This document shows, in pieces, positions 39,309 to 48,705 of a stretch of 64,000 bases of DNA (its first letter is position 1; every line of letters begins with the position of its first letter). Source of the DNA: Vannielia litorea (lineage in GTDB: Bacteria > Pseudomonadota > Alphaproteobacteria > Rhodobacterales > Rhodobacteraceae); contig NZ_QTNQ01000012.1 of the NCBI RefSeq assembly GCF_018424695.1, positions 19,829-83,828 of the forward strand, given 5' to 3'. A program made the position numbers and the translations under genes. Under the pieces are notes generated by a model that saw nothing but the letters and a program-made list of their open reading frames with translations, was not told where the DNA came from and did no database searches.

Positions 39309-41708
39309 CTAGCCGGTGAGGCCCGCCTTGGCCATGAGCGCGGCGGCCTCTTCCTCGGCCAGCCGTTCCCGCCCCTTGCCGGCCACCGGAACCTTGCCCA
39401 CTTCAAGAAGGAGCGGGGCGGCCATGGGCGTCACCCGGTCGAGCGTGACATGGTCGATCCGCCCGGCGACGCGCGCCAACATCTCTTCCACACGTCCGAA
39501 ATCAACCAGCCCCTTCATCGCCTCCTCCCGTGTGATCCGCATCAGGAGATGGTCCGGGTCGTACTTCAGAAGCGTGTCATAGAGGATATCGGAGGAGAAG
39601 GTCGCCTGGCGCCCGCTCTTGCGGTTTTGCGGCAGGTTGCGCTCGATCAGCCCGGCGATTGTCGCCGAGGCGCGGAAGGTGCGCTTCATGACGGCATTGC
39701 GCGCCAGCCAGCCCTCCAGCACGTCTCGCAGCACCTGTGGGGCAAGAAGCGGTGCCGGGTCTTCCACCGGCTCCAGCCCCCAGATGAGCGTGGCGTAATC
39801 CGTGGCGACGAAACCCAAAGGGTCGAGCCCCAGCTCTTCCATCCGGCGGGTAACGAGCAGGCCCAGTGTTTGTTGCGCGTTGCGCCCGGCAAAGCCGTAG
39901 AGGCAGGTGTGCGCGCGGCTGTCATGCGAGAAACTCTCGACAAGCAGGCGGTCGCTTCGTGGCAACAGGGACACGTCTCGCTGGAGCGAGAGCCAGTCGC
40001 GGATCGTTCCGGGCAGGTCCTCCCAATTGCCGTGGATCAACTCGAGAATGCGCGCGGTGAGGCGGGTGGAGGCGGAAAACTTCGTGCCGCCGAACACGGC
40101 GATCTTCGGCGTCTTGTTGGCGGAGCGGGAGACCTGCACGGTCATCTCCTTCAACCCTTCGTAACGAACGATCTGGCCACCGATGAGAAAGGTATCACCC
40201 TCTGTAAGGGAGGCGGCGAAGGCCTCTTCGACCTCGCCCAAGGGCTGCCCGCCGCGCCCGCGCATACGCACCTTCAGCAGTTCCGTGTCCTGTATCGTGC
40301 CGATGTTCATCCGGATGCGTTGCGCGGCACGCGGATCTCTCAGGCCCCAGAGGCCATCGCGCTTCATCAGCTTTTGCCAGCGGTCGTAGGCGCGCAAGGC
40401 GTAACCGCCCGTTGCGCAGAATTCGAGGCAGTCATCGAAAGCCGCACGAGAGAGGCTGGCGTAGGCGCCCACCGTCCTTACCTCGTGGAACAGCTCGCCC
40501 TCGTCGAACGGCCCGGCGCAGGCGCGGATGAGGATATGCTGGCAGAGCACATCGCGGGGGCCGGGGCCGCGCGGGTCACCATCGAGATCATGCTCGGCGG
40601 CGGCCTCCAGTGCCGCCCGGCACTCCAGCACTTCGAAACGGTTGGCGGGCACGAGCCGGGCTTTCGAGGGTGCATTGTAGCGGTGGTTGGCCCGGCCAAT
40701 GCGCTGCACGAGGCGTTTCACGTTTTTTGGCCCGCCGATCTGGATGATAAGGTCGACATCGCCCCAGTCGATCCCGAGGTCGAGCGTGCCGGTGCAGACG
40801 ATGGCGCGCAGCTCACCCGCCACCATGGCATCTTCCACCTTCTGGCGCTGTGCACGGGCGAGGCTGCCGTGGTGAATTGCGATGGGCAGGGAATCGGCAT
40901 TCGCAAGCCACAGGTTGTGAAAGAATATCTCGGCCTGCGCGCGGGTGTTATGGAAGATCAGCGTCGTACGGTGAGCGCGGACCTGCTCCAGCACTTCGGG
41001 GATGGCGTGGGCCGCCCCACCTCCGGCCCAGGGCGGCGGAGCGGCAGTGTCCAGCATGGCAATGTCGGGCAGGGGGCCCGGATCGGCCATGATGACAGGG
41101 CAGGGATCGGGGTGCCGGGCGAGTTGGCGTGCCAGGGCGGGCGGATCTTCGACCGTGGCGGACAGGCCCACGCGGCGCAGCCCGGGGGCAAGCGCCTGCA
41201 GACGGGAGAGGGCGAGCATCAACTGATCGCCGCGCTTGCTCTCCGCGAGAGCATGAATTTCGTCAATCACCACGCGCGACAACCCTGCGAATATCCGCGG
41301 GGCGTCTTCATAGGAGATGAGAAGCGCGAGGGACTCTGGCGTGGTCAGAAGGATATGCGGCGGATCGGCGCGCTGACGCTTGCGGGCGGTGGCAGAGGTG
41401 TCGCCGGTGCGATCCTCGATGCGGATAGGCAGGCCCATATCCTCGACCGGACGCCGCAGGTTGCGACGGATGTCGGAGGCCAGTGCCTTCAGCGGTGAGA
41501 TATAGAGCGTGTGCAGGCCGTCATGCGCGCCGTCGGCCAGTTCGACCAGAGAGGGCAAGAAGCCTGCGAGGGTCTTGCCGCCGCCCGTAGGCGCGATGAG
41601 CAGCGTCGCCGGCTCTTCGGCGCGTTCCAGCATTTCCAGCTGGTGCGGGTGTGGGTCCCAGCCATGAGTGGCGAACCACTCCCGGAAACGCGGCGGAAGC
41701 GCGGCCAT
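39309..41708 (-). CDS. Ligase-associated DNA damage response DEXH box helicase (Lhr-like)
   Basis: 799 residues. Walker A is APTGGGKT (39-46) and the DEXH box is VVIDEIHALAESKRGD. Helicase motifs include SATVEDPPALARQL, FHNTRAQAE, CTGTLDLGIDWGDVD and QRIGRANHR. The Lhr-core C-terminus follows. It is the partner of PdeM in the ligase-associated repair module. It begins immediately after a leftward MarR gene (6 bases), so the four leftward genes may share a transcript. Confidence 0.93.
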   Translation of the reverse strand: MAALPPRFREWFATHGWDPHPHQLEMLERAEEPATLLIAPTGGGKTLAGFLPSLVELADGAHDGLHTLYISPLKALASDIRRNLRRPVEDMGLPIRIEDRTGDTSATARKRQRADPPHILLTTPESLALLISYEDAPRIFAGLSRVVIDEIHALAESKRGDQLMLALSRLQALAPGLRRVGLSATVEDPPALARQLARHPDPCPVIMADPGPLPDIAMLDTAAPPPWAGGGAAHAIPEVLEQVRAHRTTLIFHNTRAQAEIFFHNLWLANADSLPIAIHHGSLARAQRQKVEDAMVAGELRAIVCTGTLDLGIDWGDVDLIIQIGGPKNVKRLVQRIGRANHRYNAPSKARLVPANRFEVLECRAALEAAAEHDLDGDPRGPGPRDVLCQHILIRACAGPFDEGELFHEVRTVGAYASLSRAAFDDCLEFCATGGYALRAYDRWQKLMKRDGLWGLRDPRAAQRIRMNIGTIQDTELLKVRMRGRGGQPLGEVEEAFAASLTEGDTFLIGGQIVRYEGLKEMTVQVSRSANKTPKIAVFGGTKFSASTRLTARILELIHGNWEDLPGTIRDWLSLQRDVSLLPRSDRLLVESFSHDSRAHTCLYGFAGRNAQQTLGLLVTRRMEELGLDPLGFVATDYATLIWGLEPVEDPAPLLAPQVLRDVLEGWLARNAVMKRTFRASATIAGLIERNLPQNRKSGRQATFSSDILYDTLLKYDPDHLLMRITREEAMKGLVDFGRVEEMLARVAGRIDHVTLDRVTPMAAPLLLEVGKVPVAGKGRERLAEEEAAALMAKAGLTG

Positions 41709-41714
41709 GCGGGT

Positions 41715-42326
41715 TTAGCGGGTTTCAGGGTCTGACGTCAGGTCGGAAAGGCTATCGCGCAGCGCGGCGATTTCGGACACGATAACGCCGCTCGGATCAT
41801 CCGGCTCTTCGGACCAGCTGGAAAAACGCTCCAGAAGAGGGACGAACGTGCGAACCTCTTCTTCGGTCCAACTCTTCAGGAAATGCCCGAGCGTGTAGAA
41901 CTTGAAGGCGCGCACGGCGTGAACGATCCGGTCCCCCTCGGGCGTGACTTGGAGGATGGCGCGGCGTGCGTCTTCCTGGCTGACGCCGCGGCGGACAAAA
42001 CCCTTGCGGATTAGCTCGGTTGTCAGGCGAGAGGCGCGGGACGGGTCGATGCCCAGACGGTTTGCCACGCTTCCGACCGTGGTTTCACCGCTCGTTTCGT
42101 CCCCGAACTCATTGGCCGGCCGCCAGACGGCGATCAGCGCGTCAAGCTCTGCCAGCTCTACCTTCAGGCCAAGCTCGCGCACGGCCCGCACACCAAGCTC
42201 TCGCTTGAACACCCGGCGGCGCCAGCGCTGCATGATGGCGTCGAGTTCAAGTGCGCTCTGGGCCAGCGATTCCCCCACGCCGACATGCTCGAGCTTCTCT
42301 ACGACTTCCCGATCTCTGTCGCCCAA
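41715..42326 (-). CDS. MarR family transcriptional regulator
   Basis: 203 residues from a TTG at 42326 preceded by AGGGGAG; an upstream ATG in the same frame lies in the operator and has no ribosome site. The HTH (VGSVANRLGIDPSRASRLTTELIRKGFVRRG) and wing (ARRAILQVTPEGDRIV) match MarR. It is divergent from a 14-span exporter with a palindrome between them, the standard design of a ligand-released repressor of a drug pump. The inducing ligand is unknown. Some downstream coupling to the helicase is possible. Confidence 0.88.
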   Translation of the reverse strand: MGDRDREVVEKLEHVGVGESLAQSALELDAIMQRWRRRVFKRELGVRAVRELGLKVELAELDALIAVWRPANEFGDETSGETTVGSVANRLGIDPSRASRLTTELIRKGFVRRGVSQEDARRAILQVTPEGDRIVHAVRAFKFYTLGHFLKSWTEEEVRTFVPLLERFSSWSEEPDDPSGVIVSEIAALRDSLSDLTSDPETR

Positions 42327-42347
42327 TGCAACTCCCCTAATTAGTGT

Positions 42348-42372
42348 TGTTGACATATGTATGCTGTCAACA
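42348..42372. promoter_or_regulatory. MarR-type operator, TGTTGACA-N9-TGTCAACA
   Basis: A perfect 8-bp inverted repeat (42348-42355 and 42365-42372) in the divergent MarR/MFS region, surrounded by AT-rich sequence that supplies promoter elements. The centre is close to the promoter positions for both genes, so one dimer could repress both. Confidence 0.75.
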
Positions 42373-42430
42373 CATATATACTTCAAGCGGTTTCACCAAG
42401 CCCGACGGCTTGAATGTGAAGGGAATACAT

Positions 42431-43945
42431 GTGCGTGCAGCAGTCGAAAAGCCTTTATTGGCCGAAGAAGCGCCCAAGAGCCGCGTTGGTCTGGTCATGG
42501 TGGCCGTTGCCGCAACGCTGCTTTTTGCCTCCCTCGGTCAGACAATCGTTACAACGGCGATGCCCACGATGGTGGCGGATCTTGGCGGTGTCGATCACAT
42601 CACCTGGATCATAACGGCCTTCCTGCTCGCCTCAACGATCGGTGCCCCGATAAGCGGCAAACTCGGCGACCTGTTCGGTCGGAAGATCGTGATACAGGGC
42701 GGTATTCTGGTTTTCGTCCTCGGTGCGGCGATTGCGGGATGCGCGCAGTCGATGGGGATGCTCATTGTGGGCCGCGCGGTGCAGGGGCTTGGTGGCGGCG
42801 GGCTTATCGTCGTGTCGATGGCCGTTGTGGCCGATGTTCTGCCGCCGCGAGAGCGCGGCAAGGCGCAGGGGCTTCTCGGCGCGGTCTTCGGCGTCTCAAC
42901 CGTGATCGGTCCGCTCATTGGCGGCTTTCTGGTGGAGGCGCTGAGCTGGCACTGGATCTTCTTCGTCAACTTTCCTGTAGGATTGCTGGCCTTCGTGGTG
43001 CTTGGCTTTGCCCTCGAAACACCCGTGCGCGAAAGCAAGGCCAAGCTCGATTTTGCAGGCGCCGGGCTTCTGGCCACCGTGCTCTCGGTGGCGGTTCTCG
43101 GCTCCAACCTCGGTGGGACGGTCCTCCCCTGGGGCAGCCCTGAGTTCCTCGGCCTCGTGGCCTTGGGCGCTGCGGCTGCGACCGGGTTCGTCATTGCCGA
43201 GCGGCGTGCGGAAGAGCCCATTCTCCCCTTGGGGCTCTTCCGCAACAATACCTTCCTTGTGGTCAACTCAGTGGGCTTCATGGTGGGGGTGGCGATGTTT
43301 GGCACCATCACCTTCATTCCGCTTTACTTGCAGGTGGTTCAGGGTGTCTCGCCTGCCGTGTCAGGGCTTTTCCTCACCCCGATGATGGCCGGGCTCATCG
43401 CCTCTTCTACGGGGGCCGGACAGGTGATGGCGCGCACCGGTCGTTACAAGATCATGCCAACGCTCTCCACCGGGCTTCTGGCGCTTGCAATGGTGTCGCT
43501 TTCAACGCTTTCCGAAGGCTCGCCGCTGTGGCTCGTGGCGGTGTCGATGATCTGCGTCGGGCTTGGTCTCGGACCGGTGTTTTCCATCGGCGTGGCCGCT
43601 ATCCAGAATGCTGTGCCGCGGCATATGCTGGGCGTTGGCACCGCCTCGGCCAACATGTTCCGCCTCATTGGCGGCTCCATCGGCACGGCGGCCTTCGGCG
43701 CGCTCTTTGGCACCGGGCTGGCGGACAACGTTGCAGGTGTTCTGCCCGGTGAGGCCAGCCTGAGCTCGATCAGTGCCGCCACACTGGCGAGCCTGCCACC
43801 GGAGGCACAGCAGGAAGTGACCCGTGGCTTCTCGATGGCGCTGCACCCGATCTTCTGGGCGGGCGCGGTGGTGGCGGTGGTGGCGTGCCTCGTCTCGCTT
43901 GCCCTGCGTGAGTTGCCCCTGGAACATGGCCCGTCCACGGCATGA
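42431..43945 (+). CDS. MFS multidrug exporter, 14-span (EmrB/QacA type)
   Basis: 504 residues from a GTG at 42431 with AAGGGA eight bases upstream; longer forms start up to 42344. MFS motif A SGKLGDLFGRKIV and the DHA2-type motif C region GAVFGVSTVIGPLIGGFLVE are visible, and the hydrophobicity pattern gives about 14 membrane spans. Such proteins expel drugs or dyes with proton exchange. Substrate unknown, but the MarR partner suggests induction by a small toxic compound. Confidence 0.9.
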   Translation: MRAAVEKPLLAEEAPKSRVGLVMVAVAATLLFASLGQTIVTTAMPTMVADLGGVDHITWIITAFLLASTIGAPISGKLGDLFGRKIVIQGGILVFVLGAAIAGCAQSMGMLIVGRAVQGLGGGGLIVVSMAVVADVLPPRERGKAQGLLGAVFGVSTVIGPLIGGFLVEALSWHWIFFVNFPVGLLAFVVLGFALETPVRESKAKLDFAGAGLLATVLSVAVLGSNLGGTVLPWGSPEFLGLVALGAAAATGFVIAERRAEEPILPLGLFRNNTFLVVNSVGFMVGVAMFGTITFIPLYLQVVQGVSPAVSGLFLTPMMAGLIASSTGAGQVMARTGRYKIMPTLSTGLLALAMVSLSTLSEGSPLWLVAVSMICVGLGLGPVFSIGVAAIQNAVPRHMLGVGTASANMFRLIGGSIGTAAFGALFGTGLADNVAGVLPGEASLSSISAATLASLPPEAQQEVTRGFSMALHPIFWAGAVVAVVACLVSLALRELPLEHGPSTA

Positions 43946-44174
43946 AGGTTTGCTGTGTTCTGCCCGGGATCGTGTGCCAGTCATGAGCGAAATCGGCGGA
44001 CGTTGAATGCGGCACCCTTCGCCTAGGAACTCAGCCAATGGCCAAGGGCCACGCGATCGTCGGCCCGGTTTACGATACGGGCGCTTCAACGTGTCGGCAT
44101 TGCGCAGCGGCCCCTGTAGGAAATCAATGTCATCAGCCGGCGGGCTATCACGTACACCGTGCCAGCCTGATACG

Positions 44175-44202
44175 AAAAAACGCGAGCCCGAAGGCCCGCG
44201 TT
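44175..44202 (-). terminator. Rho-independent terminator for the leftward AAA ATPase gene
   Basis: On the minus strand the stem AACGCGGGCC pairs with GGCTCGCGTT through one G-T wobble across a TTCG tetraloop and is followed by TTTTTT. It lies 28 bases after the stop of the ATPase gene. The rest of 43946-44229 holds nothing else recognised. Confidence 0.9.
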
Positions 44203-44229
44203 CCTGATCCGTGGCTGAGGCGACGGGCC

Positions 44230-45549
44230 TTAGTGCACGATGGTCTCTTCCTTGACGAACATGTTCGCCCAGGCGCGGTCGATCAACTCGGGCGTCATTT
44301 GGTAGGGGATGCCCTCGAACTCGCAGATCGCGATCATCTGGTCGATCAGGAAGATCGGCTGATAGTTGGCATAGATGTTGTCGATCTCGGGATACTTGAC
44401 CTTCAGCAGGTGAATCAGCGCATCCTGATCCAGCGGCATGCCGCGCTTCTTGGCGACCATGGCAAAGATCTTGAGGTAATCTTCCTGCTCCGGCCCGTCG
44501 ATCTTGATCTTGAAGAAGATCCGGCGCAGCGCCGCCTTGTCGAAGATCTCGTTGGGGTGGAAGTTGGTGGAGAAGATCACCAGCGTGTCGAAAGGCACCT
44601 CGAACTTTTCGCCCGATTGCAGGGCGAGGATGTCCTTGCTCTCTTCGAGCGGAACGATCCAGCGGTTGACCAGCGCCTGCGGCGGCTCGGCCTGACGGCC
44701 AAGGTCGTCCACGATGAAGATGCCGCCCGACGACTTCAGCTGAAGCGGCGCCTGATAGGTGCGGGCGGTGGGGTTGTAGACGAGGTCGAGCATGGAGAGG
44801 GAAAGCTCACCGCCGGTGATCACGGTCGGGCGCTCGCAGCGCACATAACGGGTGTCGAAGCGGCCGGAAGTGCGGCGCAGGCTGTTGGGGTCGTCGGCCT
44901 CTTCCTCGACGGCGGTATGCACGATCGGGTCAAAGACGGTGATCACCTGACCGGCGTATTCAATGGCGCGGGGGATGAAGATCTTGTCACCCATCGCATC
45001 GCGAATACCGTTCGAGATCGAGGATTTTCCGTTGCCCGGGGGGCCATACATCAGGATCGAGCGACCGGCAGAGACCGCCGGGCCGAGGTGGTCGAGCAGG
45101 CTGTCGGGAAGGATCAGGTGGCCCATCGCGTCGGTCAGCTGCTGGCGGGTGATCTGGATGTTGCGGATCGACTGGCGCTTCACCTGCTCCTGATACACCT
45201 CCAGCGGCACCGGCATGGCGCCGTAGTACTCCGACTGAGCCAGCGCATCGAGCGCACGGGCCTTGCCTGCATCTGTGAGCTGGTAGCCCATCTCACCGGA
45301 GCCGCCCGCCGTCATCGAGCCGGTGGCTTCAACCAGCTTTTGCGTGCGGGCAAGGTCCACCAGTTCCTGTGTCACGGGGATCGGCAGGCAGATGGCGGGC
45401 GCAATCTCGGCCACGGTTTCCACGTTCTTGCGGAAAATGGTCTTCAGCACGATGTCGCGCATCATTACCAGGGGCAACTGCATGTCTTCCAACCGCTTCG
45501 GTGCGGGAGGCGCAATCACATTGGCCACTTCCATATTCATCCGGGTCAC
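44230..45549 (-). CDS. AAA ATPase of the Tad pilus region
   Basis: 439 residues (first ATG; MEVANVIAPPAPKRLEDMQL four codons later is an alternative). The Walker A is MYGPPGNGKSSISNGI, Walker B IFIVDDLGRQ, and the arginine region is near RRIFFKIKID. The N-terminal ~150 residues resemble the ATPases remembered next to Tad pilus genes in Rhodobacteraceae, where they appear without a defined role. It lies divergently from a membrane protein gene and downstream of nothing on its strand, so transcription starts in 45550-45678. Confidence 0.8.
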   Translation of the reverse strand: MTRMNMEVANVIAPPAPKRLEDMQLPLVMMRDIVLKTIFRKNVETVAEIAPAICLPIPVTQELVDLARTQKLVEATGSMTAGGSGEMGYQLTDAGKARALDALAQSEYYGAMPVPLEVYQEQVKRQSIRNIQITRQQLTDAMGHLILPDSLLDHLGPAVSAGRSILMYGPPGNGKSSISNGIRDAMGDKIFIPRAIEYAGQVITVFDPIVHTAVEEEADDPNSLRRTSGRFDTRYVRCERPTVITGGELSLSMLDLVYNPTARTYQAPLQLKSSGGIFIVDDLGRQAEPPQALVNRWIVPLEESKDILALQSGEKFEVPFDTLVIFSTNFHPNEIFDKAALRRIFFKIKIDGPEQEDYLKIFAMVAKKRGMPLDQDALIHLLKVKYPEIDNIYANYQPIFLIDQMIAICEFEGIPYQMTPELIDRAWANMFVKEETIVH

Positions 45550-45678
45550 CTGCTCTTATTGGCGCGCGTCAAAAAAATTCCCCGAGTTTCGCCCGATAAC
45601 CGCCCAACGCGTGGACAATACCCGTGGTTAGCCGGACTGTGCATCGCTAATGTGGCCAAAAAATGGACAAGAGCAGCG

Positions 45679-47298
45679 ATGAAAAAGACAAACTCAGGAA
45701 GGTTCTTCGCTTTTTTGCTGGCGGTTCTGGCTGTTGAAGCTGGAATTTCCATGTGGCGCGGGCAGTTGCTCGTAGGCAAGCACGAAGGCGACATGTTGCA
45801 TTTGCTGGAGATTGTCTTCCGCATGGCTGACGGGGAGTGGCCACATCTGGATTTCATGACGCCGATCGGCTTCATGGCCTTCGCCCCCATCGCCCTCTTC
45901 GTAAAGCTCGGTGCCGGGGTGGGGCATGCCATCCTCTATGCACAGGCGCTGGTGGGGCTGTGCCTCGTGCCTCTGGCGTGGCGCGCGGGCCTCTCGCGGC
46001 TCACAGGCTACTGGCCCTATCTTTTCGGTGCAGTGGTGATCGTGCTCGCCACGGCCCTTGTGCATGGCGAGGCGCAGCGCTCGGTTTCGATCTCGATGCA
46101 TTACAACCGATGGGCCTGGGCTGCGGCCTTCCTTGCCATTCTCATCGCCACGCTGCCGCCCGTGCCGGAGCGCCGCAACCAGCTGCTCGATGGGGTAGTG
46201 GTGGGCCTCGCGCTTGCCTTCATGGCGCTCTGCAAGGTCACATATTTCGCGGCCTTCGTGCTGCCTGTGGCGGTGGGTCTGCTGGCCCACAAGCAAAACC
46301 GCAGCTTTGTGGCGGCGCTCACCACGGGCCTCATCGTGGCTGCGCTTGTGACGGCTTTTGCCGGTGTCGATTTCTGGCTGGCCTATCTGCGTGACCTGCT
46401 TCGCGTATCCGCCTCGGAGGTGCGCTCCAACCCGGGCGAGCCCTTTGCCGCCGTTGTCGCCGCGCCCGCTTACATTGGCGGCTCGCTGGTCCTTCTGGCG
46501 GGGGTCATCCTGCTGCGGCAGGGGGGCAAATCCGTTGAGGGCATGATGCTCCTTCTGCTGACCCCCGGCTTCTTCTACGTTACCTTCCAGAATTTCGGGA
46601 ATGATCCTCAGTGGCTTTTGCTGCTCGGCATCCTACTCTTTGCCGCGCGGCCGGGACACGAGGTGAAAAACAGCTTCGGCTGGGACATGCGCAATGCAGT
46701 CGGACTCGCGGCGGCGGCGGCCTTTGCGATGATCGTGCCCTCGGCCATCAACCTCACATACAGCCCGCTCCGTCACCTCGGGCAGAACCCCGAGCATCAC
46801 ACACCGTTGCTGCCTCGTGCAACGCTTCACGGGGACCTGAAGACAGCGAGTATCCGGGCCCATCGTGCCGAAAAGCGCGTGCCAATGGATGGACCGGGCA
46901 GCGGGATGGAAGAATGGGCCGTGCGGGCCGAACGGGAAGAGCCGCTCATGCTCAACGGCGTGCCGCTGGAGCAGTGCGAGATCATGCTGGGCCTGCCCGC
47001 TTGGTTCGACTCCATCGCGCGGAGCCTTGAGGAAGGCGGCCACCGGGGCGAACGGATTTTCTTCGCCGACCTGTTCTCTTCGATCTGGCTCTTCGGCGAG
47101 TTCGAGCCCTTGGAGAATGGCGCGCCCTGGTATTACGGCGGGCTCCCAGGTTTTGACACGGCTGACTACGTGCTGGTGCCGCTCTGCCCGGTTTTGCCGC
47201 CGGTGCGCAAGCTGGTGCTGGAGCGGATCGAAGAGCGTGGCGTGACACTGGAAGAAGTCGAGCGCACGCCTCTCTATATCCTGCTTCGGAAGGGTTGA
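45679..47298 (+). CDS. Unknown polytopic membrane protein in the Tad region
   Basis: 539 residues from the ATG at 45679 (MKKTNSGRFFAFLLAVLAVE). The frame is open upstream by 547 codons over the ATPase gene, but that part is antisense shadow. About eight to ten membrane spans occupy residues ~8-380. A ~160-residue soluble C-terminus follows (MDGPGSGMEEWAVRAEREEP, FFADLFSSIWLFGEFEPLEN). The overall shape resembles membrane glycosyltransferases of GT-C/PMT type but the needed acidic motif was not confirmed. Its convergent end is 5 bases from cpaA. Confidence 0.7.
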   Translation: MKKTNSGRFFAFLLAVLAVEAGISMWRGQLLVGKHEGDMLHLLEIVFRMADGEWPHLDFMTPIGFMAFAPIALFVKLGAGVGHAILYAQALVGLCLVPLAWRAGLSRLTGYWPYLFGAVVIVLATALVHGEAQRSVSISMHYNRWAWAAAFLAILIATLPPVPERRNQLLDGVVVGLALAFMALCKVTYFAAFVLPVAVGLLAHKQNRSFVAALTTGLIVAALVTAFAGVDFWLAYLRDLLRVSASEVRSNPGEPFAAVVAAPAYIGGSLVLLAGVILLRQGGKSVEGMMLLLLTPGFFYVTFQNFGNDPQWLLLLGILLFAARPGHEVKNSFGWDMRNAVGLAAAAAFAMIVPSAINLTYSPLRHLGQNPEHHTPLLPRATLHGDLKTASIRAHRAEKRVPMDGPGSGMEEWAVRAEREEPLMLNGVPLEQCEIMLGLPAWFDSIARSLEEGGHRGERIFFADLFSSIWLFGEFEPLENGAPWYYGGLPGFDTADYVLVPLCPVLPPVRKLVLERIEERGVTLEEVERTPLYILLRKG

Positions 47299-47303
47299 GT
47301 GGC

Positions 47304-47801
47304 TTATTGCAAGCCGTATTTCGCCGCCATGGCGAGATAGGCGGCAAGCGTTCCGCCCAGTGCCAGACCCATGGGGAAATCCTTGCGCTTCCAGCTTTCC
47401 CAATGCGGCACGAGGTTACGCACCGGCGGGATGGCACGCGCGAGGCGATGGGTGAAGAAGGCCGCCAGCATGATCGCCGCGAAGAGCATCATGACGTTGA
47501 AAAGGTCGCCCACGGCGATGAAAGGGGCCATGGCGGCGGCAAACTTTGCATCCCCCGCGCCCAGCATTCCCACCATGTTCATGACAAAACCAATCACAAG
47601 AACCACCACGAGATGGAGCCAGCGCCAGGCGTAATCGGTGAATGGCAGCAAGATCAGCCCCGCCACGGCAAAGACCGCGACGGTGACCATCACCGCCTTG
47701 TTCGGAATCTTCATCCGGGCCATGTCTGACCACGCGACGAAAAAGCAGATCGGCGCGGTCAGCCAGAAAAACCAAAGGCTGGGGTAGGCGGGGGCGAGCA
47801 T
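47304..47801 (-). CDS. cpaA: Prepilin peptidase CpaA/TadV
   Basis: 165 residues with about five spans. The two catalytic aspartates of A24 peptidases sit in FFVAWSDMARMKIPNK and GMLGAGDAKFAAAM. It lacks the N-methyltransferase domain, as usual for TadV. It processes Flp pilins and pseudopilins at the inner membrane. It is the last gene of the leftward block, 15 bases after the TPR lipoprotein gene. Confidence 0.93.
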   Translation of the reverse strand: MLAPAYPSLWFFWLTAPICFFVAWSDMARMKIPNKAVMVTVAVFAVAGLILLPFTDYAWRWLHLVVVLVIGFVMNMVGMLGAGDAKFAAAMAPFIAVGDLFNVMMLFAAIMLAAFFTHRLARAIPPVRNLVPHWESWKRKDFPMGLALGGTLAAYLAMAAKYGLQ

Positions 47802-47816
47802 CGCGCCGCGACCGCC

Positions 47817-48674
47817 TTAGTTGGTGACGTTGTTCTGAAGCGCCCGGAGCGCGCGAACGGCCTCTTCGAAGTGCTGCGGATGGGCGTCGATCGCCTCCTG
47901 CAGCAGCCCCTTGCCGGTTTCGACGTCGCCCTGCTTCACGGCTGCCAGCGCGGCAGTGTGCAGCAGCTGCGCACGCTCCACCTGCGTCATCTGAACCAGC
48001 GGCAGCTGATAGTTGCGCTGGGCCCCGCGGGCGAGGACGAGGTTGTTCTTGGCGGTGAACAGCTCGGGGTCGTACTGGATCGCTTCGACGAAGAGCTTTT
48101 CGGCGCCCGGATAGTCGCCGCGCGAGAGCTTGGAGTAGCCCCAGTTGTTGAGCACGCCGGAGGGCTTGGTGGTGAGGCCAACGGCAATCTCGTAGAAGCT
48201 GTCTGCCTTCTTCCATTCCTTGTTGCTGTCGGCCACCATCGCCTCAAGCCGATAGCGCTTGTAGGTCTCGTGGGTCGGGGGGATGCCGTCGAGCGTGGTC
48301 TCGGCCTCCTTCCAGTCGCCGTTGCGCAGCAGGGCGTCGGCGAAGTCCACCTTGTCATCCAGCGTGCTGTCTTCGTGCTTGACGACGGCGCGCCAGGCGG
48401 CGACGGCCTCGGTGTTCTTCTTGGCCCGCACGAGGCTCATGGCGAGGCCGCGCTTGAGGTCGATCCGCTTGGGGTTCTCGCTGCTGGAGCGCTTGAAGTA
48501 GCTGACGGCCTCGTTGGGGTCGGCGACTGTGAGCATGATGTCGGAGAGGCCGTTTTCGTCTACGGCGTTCACCGAGGCCATCGCGCGGGAAACCTCGCCG
48601 TCGGCGGATTTCTGGCAGGCCGTGAGGGCCAGGGCACATGTAAGTGCAAGGGAAATAACGATTGTCTGGCGCAT
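47817..48674 (-). CDS. TPR-repeat lipoprotein of the Tad locus
   Basis: 285 residues from the ATG at 48674 (MRQTIVISLALTCALALTAC); the frame goes further upstream without a good start. The lipobox LALTAC marks Cys20. Tetratricopeptide-like repeats include DFADALLRNGDWKEAETTLD, VLNNWGYSKLSRGDYPGAEK and TAKNNLVLARGAQRNYQLPL. TadD-type lipoproteins assist secretin assembly. Two TPR lipoproteins in a row occur in this locus; this is the second in transcription order. Confidence 0.88.
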   Translation of the reverse strand: MRQTIVISLALTCALALTACQKSADGEVSRAMASVNAVDENGLSDIMLTVADPNEAVSYFKRSSSENPKRIDLKRGLAMSLVRAKKNTEAVAAWRAVVKHEDSTLDDKVDFADALLRNGDWKEAETTLDGIPPTHETYKRYRLEAMVADSNKEWKKADSFYEIAVGLTTKPSGVLNNWGYSKLSRGDYPGAEKLFVEAIQYDPELFTAKNNLVLARGAQRNYQLPLVQMTQVERAQLLHTAALAAVKQGDVETGKGLLQEAIDAHPQHFEEAVRALRALQNNVTN

Positions 48675-48705
48675 TTTGCTGCGTCCTTTTACTGCTCTTG
48701 CTGCC

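Noticed and set aside
39234..41498. Very long rightward frame over the Lhr-like helicase gene
   Set aside because: Antisense shadow; the leftward frame has Walker A, DEIH and other helicase motifs throughout.
44038..45678. A 547-codon open frame antisense to the AAA ATPase, in phase with the membrane protein gene
   Set aside because: It lies fully opposite a gene with clear AAA motifs. Its composition (His, Asp, Val, Gly, Arg rich) is that of a GC-rich third-position shadow, and it lacks a signal or start. The real gene begins at 45679.
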